Of a stretch of 64,000 nucleotides of DNA, positions 16,454 through 24,813 are shown piece by piece (the stretch's first letter is position 1; each line of letters opens with the position of its first letter). The stretch is from an uncultured Collinsella sp. (GTDB taxonomy: Bacteria; Actinomycetota; Coriobacteriia; Coriobacteriales; Coriobacteriaceae). The stretch spans positions 62,001 to 126,000 of the forward strand of contig CAUFMG010000004.1 of NCBI GenBank assembly GCA_959026725.1, read 5' to 3'. The notes under the pieces were generated by a model, which was not told where the DNA came from, made no database searches, and was given only the letters and a program-made list of their open reading frames with translations. The position numbers were made by a program, and so were the translations under genes.

Positions 16454-16873
16454 CTAGACAAGTTTGCCTTGACAGTGATCGATCATATGCTGGATCATCT
16501 GCGCCTCAAAGCCCGCGTAGTCGCGGCGGCACTCCTTCATCTTGCCGTCGACGATCTGGTCAAAGGCAACCTTGCACTTGATATAGCGCGTGGACTTGGT
16601 GACCTCCTCGTGCGTCAGGCAGCTCTCCTCCATCTTACTGGCGCCCAGGCCAAACACCAGACGGGGGTTGTAGAGCACGTGGGGCTCGCCGGCATCGTCC
16701 AGATAGACGCAGACCTTCTTGGTGACGCCGATCTGGTTGGCAGCCAAGCAGCCGGCATCATCGAGCGACTTGATGGTATCAATCAGATCCTGAGCGACCG
16801 ACTCGTCCTCGACAGTCGCAACCTCGCAACGCTGGGACAGGATAGCCTCGTCGTGGCAAAGCTCTTTAATCAT
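16454..16873 (-). CDS. Degenerate peptide deformylase-like protein
   Basis: A 139-residue deformylase-family protein. Motif 1 (CLAANQIGV) keeps the catalytic Gln47, and motif 2 reads ESCLT with the metal-binding Cys85. In motif 3, QHMIDH replaces QHEIDH, so the general base Glu is Met130 although both His are kept. Metal could bind but normal catalysis should be lost. ATG 16873 is chosen because GGAGG lies six bases upstream; ATG 16885 overlaps that site. The other paralogue at 8834 has the opposite defect. The gap to the next gene (16874-17066) holds only promoter-like AT-rich sequence. Confidence 0.82.
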   Translation of the reverse strand: MIKELCHDEAILSQRCEVATVEDESVAQDLIDTIKSLDDAGCLAANQIGVTKKVCVYLDDAGEPHVLYNPRLVFGLGASKMEESCLTHEEVTKSTRYIKCKVAFDQIVDGKMKECRRDYAGFEAQMIQHMIDHCQGKLV

Positions 16874-17066
16874 ACGTTCCTCCATAGGGGTCGTTGTAAC
16901 CGCTTAAGTATACGGTACCCACACATTCTCATGCGAAAAATACCGTCCGTCTGCTACAAAGCGCCGAACATCAACATGCGAGGAACAGCAAGGTTGTAAA
17001 GACGATATAGTAAGTGAGTTCGTGTCAATCGGCCTAAACTCGGGGCCGAACAAGGAAAGGGTATGC

Positions 17067-18380
17067 ATGGACGAACTTTTTCACGTCAGTGAGCGCAAGT
17101 CCACAATCGGGACCGAACTTCGCGCTGGACTGACAACATTCCTGGCGATGGCCTACATCATCGCCGTCAACCCCGCAGTGCTCTCGGGCGCTGGCATCGA
17201 TGCGGGAGCGCTCGCCTGCGCCACCTGCCTGGGCGCCGGCATCATGACCATCTGCATGGGCATCTTCGCCAACCGCCCGCTCGCCTGTGCGTCGGGTCTG
17301 GGCATCAACGCCATGATTGCGGGCATCGCCACCACCATGTGCGGCGGCGACTGGCACGTGGCCATGAGCGTTATCTTCCTCGAGGGCGTCGTCATCTTGC
17401 TGCTCGTCCTTTGCGGCCTGCGCGAGGCCATCATGGACGCCATCCCCGTGGTCCTGCGCCACGCCATCTCGGTGGGTCTGGGCCTGTTTATCGCCATGAT
17501 CGGCCTGTGCGACGCCGGCATCATCACCGCTGGCGCCGGTACGCTCGTCGGCCTGGGCGACATCGCCTCCCCCACCTTTATCGTCGGCATCATCTCCATC
17601 GTCGTGACGGTTGCCCTGGCTTCCCGCAACGTGCCGGGCTCGCTGCTCATCGGCATCATCGTCGCCGTTATCGCCGGAATCCCGCTGGGCGTCACCCATG
17701 CGCCCGAGGGCCTCATCGCACCGCTCGACTTCTCGACCTTCGGCGCCCCGTTTGCCAGCACTGCCGACGGCAACCTTGCCATCGTGAAGGTCCTGACCGA
17801 CCCGATGCTGCTCGTCGTTGCCTTCTCGCTGCTCATGAGCGACTTCTTCGACACCATGGGCACCGCGATGGCCGTCGCCAAGCAGGGCGAGTTCTTGACC
17901 GAGGACGGCAATGTCGAGGACATCCGTCCCATCCTGGTCGTCGACTCCGTGGCCGCTGCTGCCGGTGGCTTTATGGGCGTCTCCTCCATCACTACCTTCG
18001 TCGAGTCCACCTCTGGCGCTGCCGACGGTGGTCGCACGGGCCTCACCTCCGTCACCACCGGCGTGCTGTTCATTCTCGCCGCGTTCTTCTCCCCCATCGT
18101 CACCATCGTTTCCAGTGCCGCCACCTGCGGTGCTCTGGTCTACGTCGGCTACCTCATGATGAGCGAGGCCTCCGAGATCGACTGGTCCGACGTGTCGCAG
18201 GGCTTCCCGGCGTTCATGATTGTCGCCGGCGTGCCCTTCACCTACTCCATCTCCGCCGGCATTGGCCTGGGCTTTATCGCCTACGTGATCGTCGCGCTCT
18301 TTAAGGGCGAGGCCTCCAAGATCAAGCCGCTCATGTGGATCGCAGCCCTTGCCTTCCTCGTCTACTTCTTCGTAGCGTAA
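17067..18380 (+). CDS. NCS2/AzgA-type purine permease
   Basis: A 437-residue membrane permease of the AzgA/PbuG type for guanine, hypoxanthine or adenine with proton symport. The family signature is clear: TIGTELRAGLTTFLAMAYI at the N-terminus, GLGINAM, SDFFDTMGTAMAVAKQ (about 265-281) and SSITTFVESTSGAADGGRTG. About 13 helices are expected. ATG 17067 follows AGGAAAGGG, so the upstream open frame from 17022 is ignored. The last codons of this gene are repeated at 20382-20427 as a scar of a downstream tandem duplication. Confidence 0.93.
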   Translation: MDELFHVSERKSTIGTELRAGLTTFLAMAYIIAVNPAVLSGAGIDAGALACATCLGAGIMTICMGIFANRPLACASGLGINAMIAGIATTMCGGDWHVAMSVIFLEGVVILLLVLCGLREAIMDAIPVVLRHAISVGLGLFIAMIGLCDAGIITAGAGTLVGLGDIASPTFIVGIISIVVTVALASRNVPGSLLIGIIVAVIAGIPLGVTHAPEGLIAPLDFSTFGAPFASTADGNLAIVKVLTDPMLLVVAFSLLMSDFFDTMGTAMAVAKQGEFLTEDGNVEDIRPILVVDSVAAAAGGFMGVSSITTFVESTSGAADGGRTGLTSVTTGVLFILAAFFSPIVTIVSSAATCGALVYVGYLMMSEASEIDWSDVSQGFPAFMIVAGVPFTYSISAGIGLGFIAYVIVALFKGEASKIKPLMWIAALAFLVYFFVA

Positions 18381-18406
18381 CGGCAAAGCTGCCAAAGCAG
18401 AACACC

Positions 18407-18447
18407 AAAGCGCGGAGTCGCATCGAGCGGCTCCGCGCTTTTCTTTT
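18407..18447 (+). terminator. Terminator of purine permease
   Basis: AAAGCGCGGAG pairs with CTCCGCGCTTT around TCGCATCGAGCGG, followed by TCTTTT. A diverged copy follows the permease scar at 20454. Confidence 0.88.
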
Positions 18448-18587
18448 AAGCCCAGGCAACGCACGGATGCGCGATGTATTGCTTCCCAAGTTTTGGACAT
18501 TTTGCCCTCCAAACGGCACTACCGCCGGCTACATCCTGCAGATATGCTGGGCGTAATCGCATAGGCCCTATGAGGATGGGAGTAACC

Positions 18588-20360
18588 ATGGCCGCCTTGT
18601 TCACGACCCCCAAGCGCAATGACAAAACCTCTGGAGCCCATTTTGTCGAGCCCGACGTGCGCCGTCGCACGCTGCTCGCACACGGCAGCTGGCGCCGCGT
18701 GACACGCCGCATCGTTGTAGGCGCCGTATGCGCGCTCACGGTAAGTTCGCTGCTCATGCCGAGCGTCTCGCTCGCGGCCGAGTGGGTGGACGTCGGCGGC
18801 ACCCAATACAACGCCGGCACCGCGGCGGGCGACGCCGCCGGCACCTGGAGCTGGGACGGCGCCGACGACATGAAGCTCAACGGCTATAACGGCGGCGCGA
18901 TCGAGGCAGCGGGCAAGCTCAACGTGAGCTACGAGGGCAACAACACCGTCACTAACGACAACGGCCGCGGCATCAAGGTTAAGGATGGCGCGAACGAGAA
19001 CGCCGAGCTTAATATTCAGGGCGACGCGTCCAGCACGCTCAACGTGACATCTTCTCGTGACGCCATCACTTCCGTCGGCAACATCAACATCGACGGCGCT
19101 GGCACTGTCAACGCCACGAGCACCGAGCACGATGCCATCGATGCCGGGGGCGATGTCACCATCAAGGGCTCGGGAAACGTTAACGCCACGGGCGATTCGG
19201 ATGGCATCAGGGCCGACGGCAACATCACGATCGACAACAGCGGAACCGTCACCGCCAAGGCCACCGAGGATCAGGGTATCGATGCTAACGAGAACCTCAT
19301 CATAAAGGGCGGCGGCAAGGTAGAGGCAAGCTCTATCAAAGACAATGCGATTTGGGCCGACGGCAACATCGAGATCTCGGGTGGCAGCCAGGTCAAGGCA
19401 AGCTCCGAGGAAGACGCCGCCATCGACGGTAAAAACAGCCTCACGGTCACGAACGCTTCCCTCAACGCAAGTGGCGTTGGGTATGGCATCTATGTCTACA
19501 AGGGCATCACGCTCGATGGCGCGACCGTGACGGTCCGCGCAAGCTCAGATGGCGGGGAAGCCAGCGCACTCTTCACCGATGAGGACGGCATCGTCATCAA
19601 GAACGGCTCGACTGTGGATGCGCTCGCAGAAGGCAGGTTCTCGGTTGCAATCTCCACCAGTAATTTCTACTCCGACGAAGCGGGTGGCCATATCTACATC
19701 AGCGACTCCGTTGTCAAGGCCATAGCCCGCTATGCCGAGACCGGCGGCGACGGCCCCGACCACTACAGTGGAGACCAAAACGACGAAATCATCCCTGAGT
19801 CCGAGGGCCTGAACATCGGCATCTTCGCGCAGACCGAGAAGGGCATCACGCCCGCGACCATCTCGATCGTCCGCAGCAAGGTCACGGCCGAGGGAGACAC
19901 GGCGGCTATCTTCGCCCTTGCCATGAGCGCGGACGGCAAGGCGATCGGCACCATCGAAATCAAGGACGCCACCATCCAGACGCCTGCAGGCGGCAAAGTC
20001 ATTGACTATCGCAACAAGGAAGAGCTCAGCGACGGCATCGTCTACAAGGCGGGGCAGACCATCGGCACGGGCGATGCCACGATTGACTCCCCCTATGACG
20101 CCGCTGTCGCCAAGAGCACGGTCATCGTGCCTCCCGAGGAGACCAAGCCCGAGGAAAAGCACGGCAAGACCAAGCCCGAGGGTTCCAAGTCCGAGGGCAC
20201 GAAGACAACCAAGACCGTTGCAGTTGCAGCCAAGGGAGCCAAGACCGTCGGCAAGCTCGCGGCAACCGGCGACACCTCGAACGCAGCCATCGTGGCAGCC
20301 GCCCTTGCGGGAACAGCCGCCATCGCCGCAGGCGCCCTGGCGAGTCGCAAACGCTCGTAA
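18588..20360 (+). CDS. LAATG-anchored beta-helix surface protein A
   Basis: A 590-residue secreted protein. A long basic N-region (RRVTRRIVVGAV) leads to a hydrophobic signal segment cleaved near SLAA-EW (about residue 64). Residues 75-350 are about 20-residue repeats of the form GNINIDGAGTVNA...DAI, which predict a right-handed beta-helix like DUF4353/pectate-lyase folds. The C-terminus has a Lys/Pro-rich wall spanner, then LAATGD, a hydrophobic stretch and RKRS, a sorting signal of the LAxTG type used by class E sortases. ATG 18588 follows GGGAG. It may bind carbohydrate or act as an adhesin; the ligand is unknown. A paralogue follows in tandem. Confidence 0.88.
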   Translation: MAALFTTPKRNDKTSGAHFVEPDVRRRTLLAHGSWRRVTRRIVVGAVCALTVSSLLMPSVSLAAEWVDVGGTQYNAGTAAGDAAGTWSWDGADDMKLNGYNGGAIEAAGKLNVSYEGNNTVTNDNGRGIKVKDGANENAELNIQGDASSTLNVTSSRDAITSVGNINIDGAGTVNATSTEHDAIDAGGDVTIKGSGNVNATGDSDGIRADGNITIDNSGTVTAKATEDQGIDANENLIIKGGGKVEASSIKDNAIWADGNIEISGGSQVKASSEEDAAIDGKNSLTVTNASLNASGVGYGIYVYKGITLDGATVTVRASSDGGEASALFTDEDGIVIKNGSTVDALAEGRFSVAISTSNFYSDEAGGHIYISDSVVKAIARYAETGGDGPDHYSGDQNDEIIPESEGLNIGIFAQTEKGITPATISIVRSKVTAEGDTAAIFALAMSADGKAIGTIEIKDATIQTPAGGKVIDYRNKEELSDGIVYKAGQTIGTGDATIDSPYDAAVAKSTVIVPPEETKPEEKHGKTKPEGSKSEGTKTTKTVAVAAKGAKTVGKLAATGDTSNAAIVAAALAGTAAIAAGALASRKRS

Positions 20361-20381
20361 ACACTTTTTCGCACAGGACGG

Positions 20382-20427
20382 GTGGATCGCAGCCCTTGCC
20401 TTCCCCGTCTACTTCTTCGTAGCGTAA
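20382..20427 (+). pseudogene. Remnant of the purine permease 3' end
   Basis: This segment repeats the last codons of the permease (IAALAF-VYFFVA then a TAA stop), with TTCCCC in place of TTCCTC. It has no start or upstream coding part. It is the scar left at the junction of the tandem duplication. Confidence 0.85.
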
Positions 20428-20453
20428 GGGCAAGGCTGCAAAAGCTGAACAAT

Positions 20454-20493
20454 AAAGCGCGGAGTCGCCATGCGGCCCCGCGCTTTTCTTTTA
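20454..20493 (+). terminator. Copied terminator after surface protein A
   Basis: AAAGCGCGGAG pairs with CCCGCGCTTT around a long loop and continues TTCTTTT. It is the duplicate of the permease terminator at 18407 and now ends the surface protein A transcript. Confidence 0.75.
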
Positions 20494-20631
20494 GCGTTGG
20501 TCCCTGCGCCGGCGTGCGGCCTATTTCTCCCCCATTTTGGCCATTTTGCCCTCCAAACGGCACTACCGCCGGCAACATCCAGCAGATACGCTGAACCTAG
20601 CCGTATAGGCCCTATGAGAACGGGAGCAACC

Positions 20632-22422
20632 ATGGCAGCCTTGTTCACGACCCCCAAACGCAATGACACTACCGCCGGAACCCATGTTGCCGAACCCGAC
20701 GTTCGCCGTCGCATAGGACTCGCGCACGGCAGCTGGCGCCGCGTGACGCGCCGCATCGTCGTAGGCGCCGTGTGCGCGCTCACGGTGAGCTCGCTGCTCA
20801 TGCCGAGCGTCTCGCTCGCGGCGGAATGGGTCAAGGTCGGCGAAACCAAATACAACGCCGGCACTGCGGCGGGCGACGAGACCGGCACCTGGTCGTGGGA
20901 CGGCGCCGACGACTTGAAGCTCAACAACTATAACGGCGGCGAGATCCAGGCCGCAGGCAAGCTCAACGTGAATTACTCGGGAAACAACATCGTCACTGCC
21001 GACTGGATCGAAGGCATCAAGGCTTCTCATGGCAAGAATGAGAACGCCGAGCTCAATATCCAAGGCGACGCGGGCAGCACGCTCAGCGTGACATCTACTG
21101 AGGACGCTATCCTCTCCACGGGTAATATCAACATCGACGGAGCCGGATCCGTCAACGCCACGAGCGCTGGGTTTGATGCCATCGACGCCGAGGGCGATCT
21201 CGCTATCAAAGGTTCGGGCAACGTCAACGCCACGGGCGTATCGGATGGCATCAGGGCAAACGGCAATATCACGATTGACGACAGCGGGGCCGTCACCGCC
21301 AGGGCTACCAAGGACAAGGGTATCGGAACCGACAAGAACCTCACCATCAAGGGTGGCGGCACAGTCGAGGCAAGCTCAGCCGATGGTGAGGCCATTTGGA
21401 GCGGCGGCAACATCAATATCTCGGACGGCAGCCAGGTCAAGGCGAGCTCCGAGAAAGACGCCGCCGTCGAGGCCAAGGGCAGCCTCGCAGCCACAAACGC
21501 CTCCCTCAACGCAAACGGTGTTGAATATGGCGTCTATGCCCACAAGGGCATCACACTCGATCATGCAAACGTGACAGTCCGCGCAAGTAAAGGCAGATAC
21601 GGTGACGCCATTGCCCTCTTCACCTACCAAGACGATATCGTCGTCAAGAACGGCTCCACCGTGGACGCGTTTGCGGAAGGCGAGGTTTCGGCTGCATTCT
21701 CCACCAGAAACGATCGACCCAACGAGGAGGGTGGCCACATCTACATCAGCGACTCCGTTGTCAAGGCCATAGCCCGCTATGTCGAGAACGGCGACGGCCC
21801 CATCCCCTACAGCGAAAACCAAGATGGTGAGACGAGCCCCGAGCCCCAAGGCGAGAACATCGGCATCATCGCCCAGACCAGCGAGGGCGTCACACCCGCA
21901 GTCATCTCGATCATCCGCAGCAAGGTAACGGCCGAAGGAGATACAGCGGCAATCTTTGCCCGTGCCATGAGCGCTGACGGCAAGACAATCGGCACCATCA
22001 AGATTGAGAACGCCGCCATCCAGACGCCCGAAGGCGGCAAGGTCATTGACTATCGCAAGCTCCGTGACGGCATCTACGAGGCAGGCCAAGCCATCGGCAC
22101 GGGCGACGCTGTGATCGACTCCCCCTATAACGAAGCTGTCGCCAAGAGCATGGTCATCGCACCTCCCGAGGTAGCCAAGCCGGAAGACCCCAAGCCCGAC
22201 GAGACCAAGCCCGCAGAAAGCAAGCCCGCGGAGTCCAAGCAGAACCCCAAGCCTGAGGGCTCAAAGCCGACCAAGGCCGTTGCGGCTTCAATCACGAAAG
22301 CCAAGACTACCGGCGTGCTCGCGGCAACCGGCGACACCTCGGGTGCGGCCATCGTGGCAACCGTCCTTGCGGGAACAGCCGCTATCGCCGCAGGCACCAT
22401 GGCGAGCCGCAAGCGCTCTTAG
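20632..22422 (+). CDS. LAATG-anchored beta-helix surface protein B
   Basis: A 596-residue tandem paralogue of the upstream protein with the same layout: basic N-region plus signal segment ending SLAA-EW, beta-helix repeats (about 75-355), a region with VVKAIARY and PAVISIIRSKVTAEGDTAA conserved in both copies, a Pro/Lys/Glu-rich spanner (EDPKPDETKPAESKPAESK), and LAATGD-hydrophobic-RKRS. ATG 20632 follows CGGGAG. The two copies differ most in exposed repeat turns and in the spanner, where B is longer. This suggests divergence of the surface-exposed part while secretion and anchoring signals are kept. Confidence 0.88.
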   Translation: MAALFTTPKRNDTTAGTHVAEPDVRRRIGLAHGSWRRVTRRIVVGAVCALTVSSLLMPSVSLAAEWVKVGETKYNAGTAAGDETGTWSWDGADDLKLNNYNGGEIQAAGKLNVNYSGNNIVTADWIEGIKASHGKNENAELNIQGDAGSTLSVTSTEDAILSTGNINIDGAGSVNATSAGFDAIDAEGDLAIKGSGNVNATGVSDGIRANGNITIDDSGAVTARATKDKGIGTDKNLTIKGGGTVEASSADGEAIWSGGNINISDGSQVKASSEKDAAVEAKGSLAATNASLNANGVEYGVYAHKGITLDHANVTVRASKGRYGDAIALFTYQDDIVVKNGSTVDAFAEGEVSAAFSTRNDRPNEEGGHIYISDSVVKAIARYVENGDGPIPYSENQDGETSPEPQGENIGIIAQTSEGVTPAVISIIRSKVTAEGDTAAIFARAMSADGKTIGTIKIENAAIQTPEGGKVIDYRKLRDGIYEAGQAIGTGDAVIDSPYNEAVAKSMVIAPPEVAKPEDPKPDETKPAESKPAESKQNPKPEGSKPTKAVAASITKAKTTGVLAATGDTSGAAIVATVLAGTAAIAAGTMASRKRS

Positions 22423-22479
22423 ACGCCTCTGCGCACATGGCAGCTCCCGCGAAGGCCCCGAGTCCCAGCACCGTTTAAC

Positions 22480-22518
22480 AACGCCACCGCCGAGCTCCCC
22501 TCCGGCGGTGGCGTTTTC
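22480..22518 (+). terminator. Terminator of surface protein B
   Basis: AACGCCACCGCCG pairs exactly with CGGCGGTGGCGTT around AGCTCCCCTC, followed by TTCC. It lies 57 bp after the stop. Confidence 0.85.
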
Positions 22519-22629
22519 CATATGCGTCCGCAGGGTATGCACGAGATTGTCTTTGGTCTAGCCCAACCTGCATGAGCCGGCGTGCGACAATGGGGGCCGT
22601 CGATATCACAACGCCGAGAGAAGCCCGTC

Positions 22630-23295
22630 ATGGAAGCGCATCAAAAGCAGATAACCGTTCATGCACAGCATGCCGAAAGCGCGCCCGTCATCTACCTCCC
22701 CGTGGTTATGGGCGACGGTAGTGAAGTCTACGAGCGCTGCCGAGAGCTCGACTGCCCGCCATTCACCCTTGTCGCCATTGGAGGGCTCGATTGGAATCGC
22801 GAGCTTAGCCCCTGGGAATGTGAGGGAACTATACGAGATGCCGAGCCCTTTGGTGGACAGGCTGCTGGTTTTCTTGACGAGTTGTTGAAGCAGATAATCC
22901 CAGAGGCCGAATCATCACTTCCCTGCCCGCCCACCTGGCGCGGCATTGCCGGCTACTCGTTGGCGGGTCTTTTTTCACTGTGGGCACTTTGGCAAACAGA
23001 TGTCTTTGAGCGCGCGGCAAGTGCATCGGGGTCGCTGTGGTTCCCCGGCTTTATCGACTACGCGCGCGAGCGCACGATGGCAGCCACGCCCGACGCCGCC
23101 TATCTGTCGCTCGGTAAAAAGGAAACCAAGACGCCCAACCGCATGATGCGGCACGTACTCGACGATACGCGTGCGATGGAAGAGCTGTTTATCGAGCGCG
23201 ACATTCCAACAACACTGGAGCTCAACCCCGGCAATCACTTTGCCCAAACTGACCTGCGCATGGCGCGCGGCATCCACTGGATACTGACGCATTAA
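22630..23295 (+). CDS. Esterase-D/enterochelin-esterase-like hydrolase
   Basis: A 221-residue alpha/beta hydrolase. The nucleophile elbow is GYSLAG (Gly-x-Ser-x-Gly, about 110), followed by SASGSLWFPGF, the LSLGKKETKT strand, and a probable catalytic His in PGNHFAQTD. This is the layout of the putative esterase family (EstD, Fes/IroE, S-formylglutathione hydrolase relatives). There is no signal peptide. The start ATG 22630 is preceded by GAGAGAAG. The substrate is unknown. Confidence 0.82.
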   Translation: MEAHQKQITVHAQHAESAPVIYLPVVMGDGSEVYERCRELDCPPFTLVAIGGLDWNRELSPWECEGTIRDAEPFGGQAAGFLDELLKQIIPEAESSLPCPPTWRGIAGYSLAGLFSLWALWQTDVFERAASASGSLWFPGFIDYARERTMAATPDAAYLSLGKKETKTPNRMMRHVLDDTRAMEELFIERDIPTTLELNPGNHFAQTDLRMARGIHWILTH

Positions 23296-23335
23296 AAATG
23301 GCGTCCACGCGTACATACGCATGGACGCCATTTTT
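23294..23335. terminator. Bidirectional terminator between esterase and uraA
   Basis: AAAAATGGCGTCCA pairs exactly with TGGACGCCATTTTT, with a further CGCGT/ACGC pairing in the loop. It serves two convergent genes. Confidence 0.9.
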
Positions 23336-23355
23336 AATTTGGCTGAACGCAGCTA

Positions 23356-24690
23356 CTATTCAGCAGTCTCCTCAAGCTCGGAAGTATCGAACTCAAAGTC
23401 ATTACCGGGCAGGATGGCGTTGAGCACAATGCCCACCAGCGAGCCCACGGCAAGGCCCGAAAGCGAAATCGTCACGCCGCCCAGCTCCAGCACGATGGCA
23501 CCGGCGGTACTGTAGGCAATGCCGAGCGAAAGCACGAGCACCAGAGCCGCCACCAGCACGTTGCGGTTGTTCTGGAAATCAACCTGATTCTCGATGAGGT
23601 TACGCACGCCAACGGCGCTGATCATGCCGTAGAGCACGAGCGACACACCGCCGATAACGCACGCCGGCATGGCGGCAATCACCGCAGCAAACTTGGGGCA
23701 GAACGAAAGCACAATGGCGCAGCAGGCGGCAATGCGAATCACACGCGGGTCGAACACGCGCGTAAGCGCAAGCACGCCGGTGTTCTCGCCATACGTGGTG
23801 TTGGCCGGAGCGCCAAAGAGCGACGCCAAGATGGTCGCCAGGCCATCGCCGAGTAGGGTACGGTGCAGACCGGGATCGGCAATGTAATTGCGTTCGCAGG
23901 TAGAGCCAATGGCGGAGATATCGCCAATGTGCTCAATCATGGTCGCAAAGGCCAGCGGCATGATGGTGATGATGGCCGTCGTGGCAAGACCGCTATCGAA
24001 CTGCGGGCCAAAGAGCGCAAACACGGTGTTGCCCCACACGATGGGCAGACCGACCCAGGGGGCGGCTGCGACGCCAGAGAAGTCGACCTCGCCCAACGCG
24101 GCCGCAACGGCATAGCTCACCACAACGCCCAGCAAAATCGGCACGATCTTGACCATGCCGCGGCCCCAAATATTGCAGATGACGATCACGGCCACAGCGA
24201 CAACGGCGACAAGCCAGTTGGTCTGGCAGTTGGCAATGGCAGAGCTTGCCAAGATCAGGCCGATGGAAATGACGATGGGGCCGGTCACCACCGGCGGGAA
24301 GAAACGCATAACGCGCTTGGCGCCAAAGGCACGGAACAGGGCCGCCAGCACCGGATAGAGCAGGCCGGCGCAGGCTACGCCCAGGCAGGCGTAGGGCAAA
24401 AGCTCGGTCTCTCCGTTGGGCGCGATTGCGGCATAACCGGCAATAAAGGCAAACGATGAGCCCAAAAATGCCGGCACCTTACCGCGCGACAGGAAGTGGA
24501 ACAGCAGCGTGCCGATGCCGGCGAACAGAAGCGTCGCCGAAACGGAAAGGCCGGTGAGCACGGGCACGAGCACCGTGGCTCCGAACATCGCAAACATGTG
24601 TTGCAAACCCAACACAAACATGCGCGGGCGGCCGAGCGACGATGCATCGTAGATGGCATCGGTGACGGCGGGCGTCGAGGATTGGGACAT
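23356..24690 (-). CDS. uraA: Uracil/xanthine permease (NCS2)
   Basis: A 444-residue NCS2 permease of the UraA/PyrP type, which imports uracil with protons. Characteristic parts are QHMFAMFGATVLVPVLTGL, SSFAFIAGYAA, MPLAFATMIEHIGDISAIG and the GAPANTTYGENTGVLALTRV signature (about 300-320). About 14 helices are expected. AAAGGA precedes ATG 24690. No pyrimidine attenuator was recognised upstream. Confidence 0.93.
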   Translation of the reverse strand: MSQSSTPAVTDAIYDASSLGRPRMFVLGLQHMFAMFGATVLVPVLTGLSVSATLLFAGIGTLLFHFLSRGKVPAFLGSSFAFIAGYAAIAPNGETELLPYACLGVACAGLLYPVLAALFRAFGAKRVMRFFPPVVTGPIVISIGLILASSAIANCQTNWLVAVVAVAVIVICNIWGRGMVKIVPILLGVVVSYAVAAALGEVDFSGVAAAPWVGLPIVWGNTVFALFGPQFDSGLATTAIITIMPLAFATMIEHIGDISAIGSTCERNYIADPGLHRTLLGDGLATILASLFGAPANTTYGENTGVLALTRVFDPRVIRIAACCAIVLSFCPKFAAVIAAMPACVIGGVSLVLYGMISAVGVRNLIENQVDFQNNRNVLVAALVLVLSLGIAYSTAGAIVLELGGVTISLSGLAVGSLVGIVLNAILPGNDFEFDTSELEETAE

Positions 24691-24813
24691 GGAAGTCCTT
24701 TCATGATGGAAGGGCGATCAGGCATATCAGATAACCTGCCCGAACGATACGATCCGAACCATTGTACGTGATACACCATGTCTCGCGCGCGCCGTCACCT
24801 GCAAACGGTAGCG

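Larger units (their letters stand above)
18335..22440. repeat. Tandem duplication of a ~2.05-kb unit
   Basis: Unit 1 runs from about 18335 and unit 2 from about 20382, an offset of 2047 bp. Each unit contains the last ~45 bp of the permease gene, the terminator, an identical-looking CCTCCAAACGGCACTACCGC spacer and promoter region, and a full surface-protein gene. The two units have diverged by many scattered substitutions and small indels. The junction at about 20380 is the duplication breakpoint. Confidence 0.85.
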
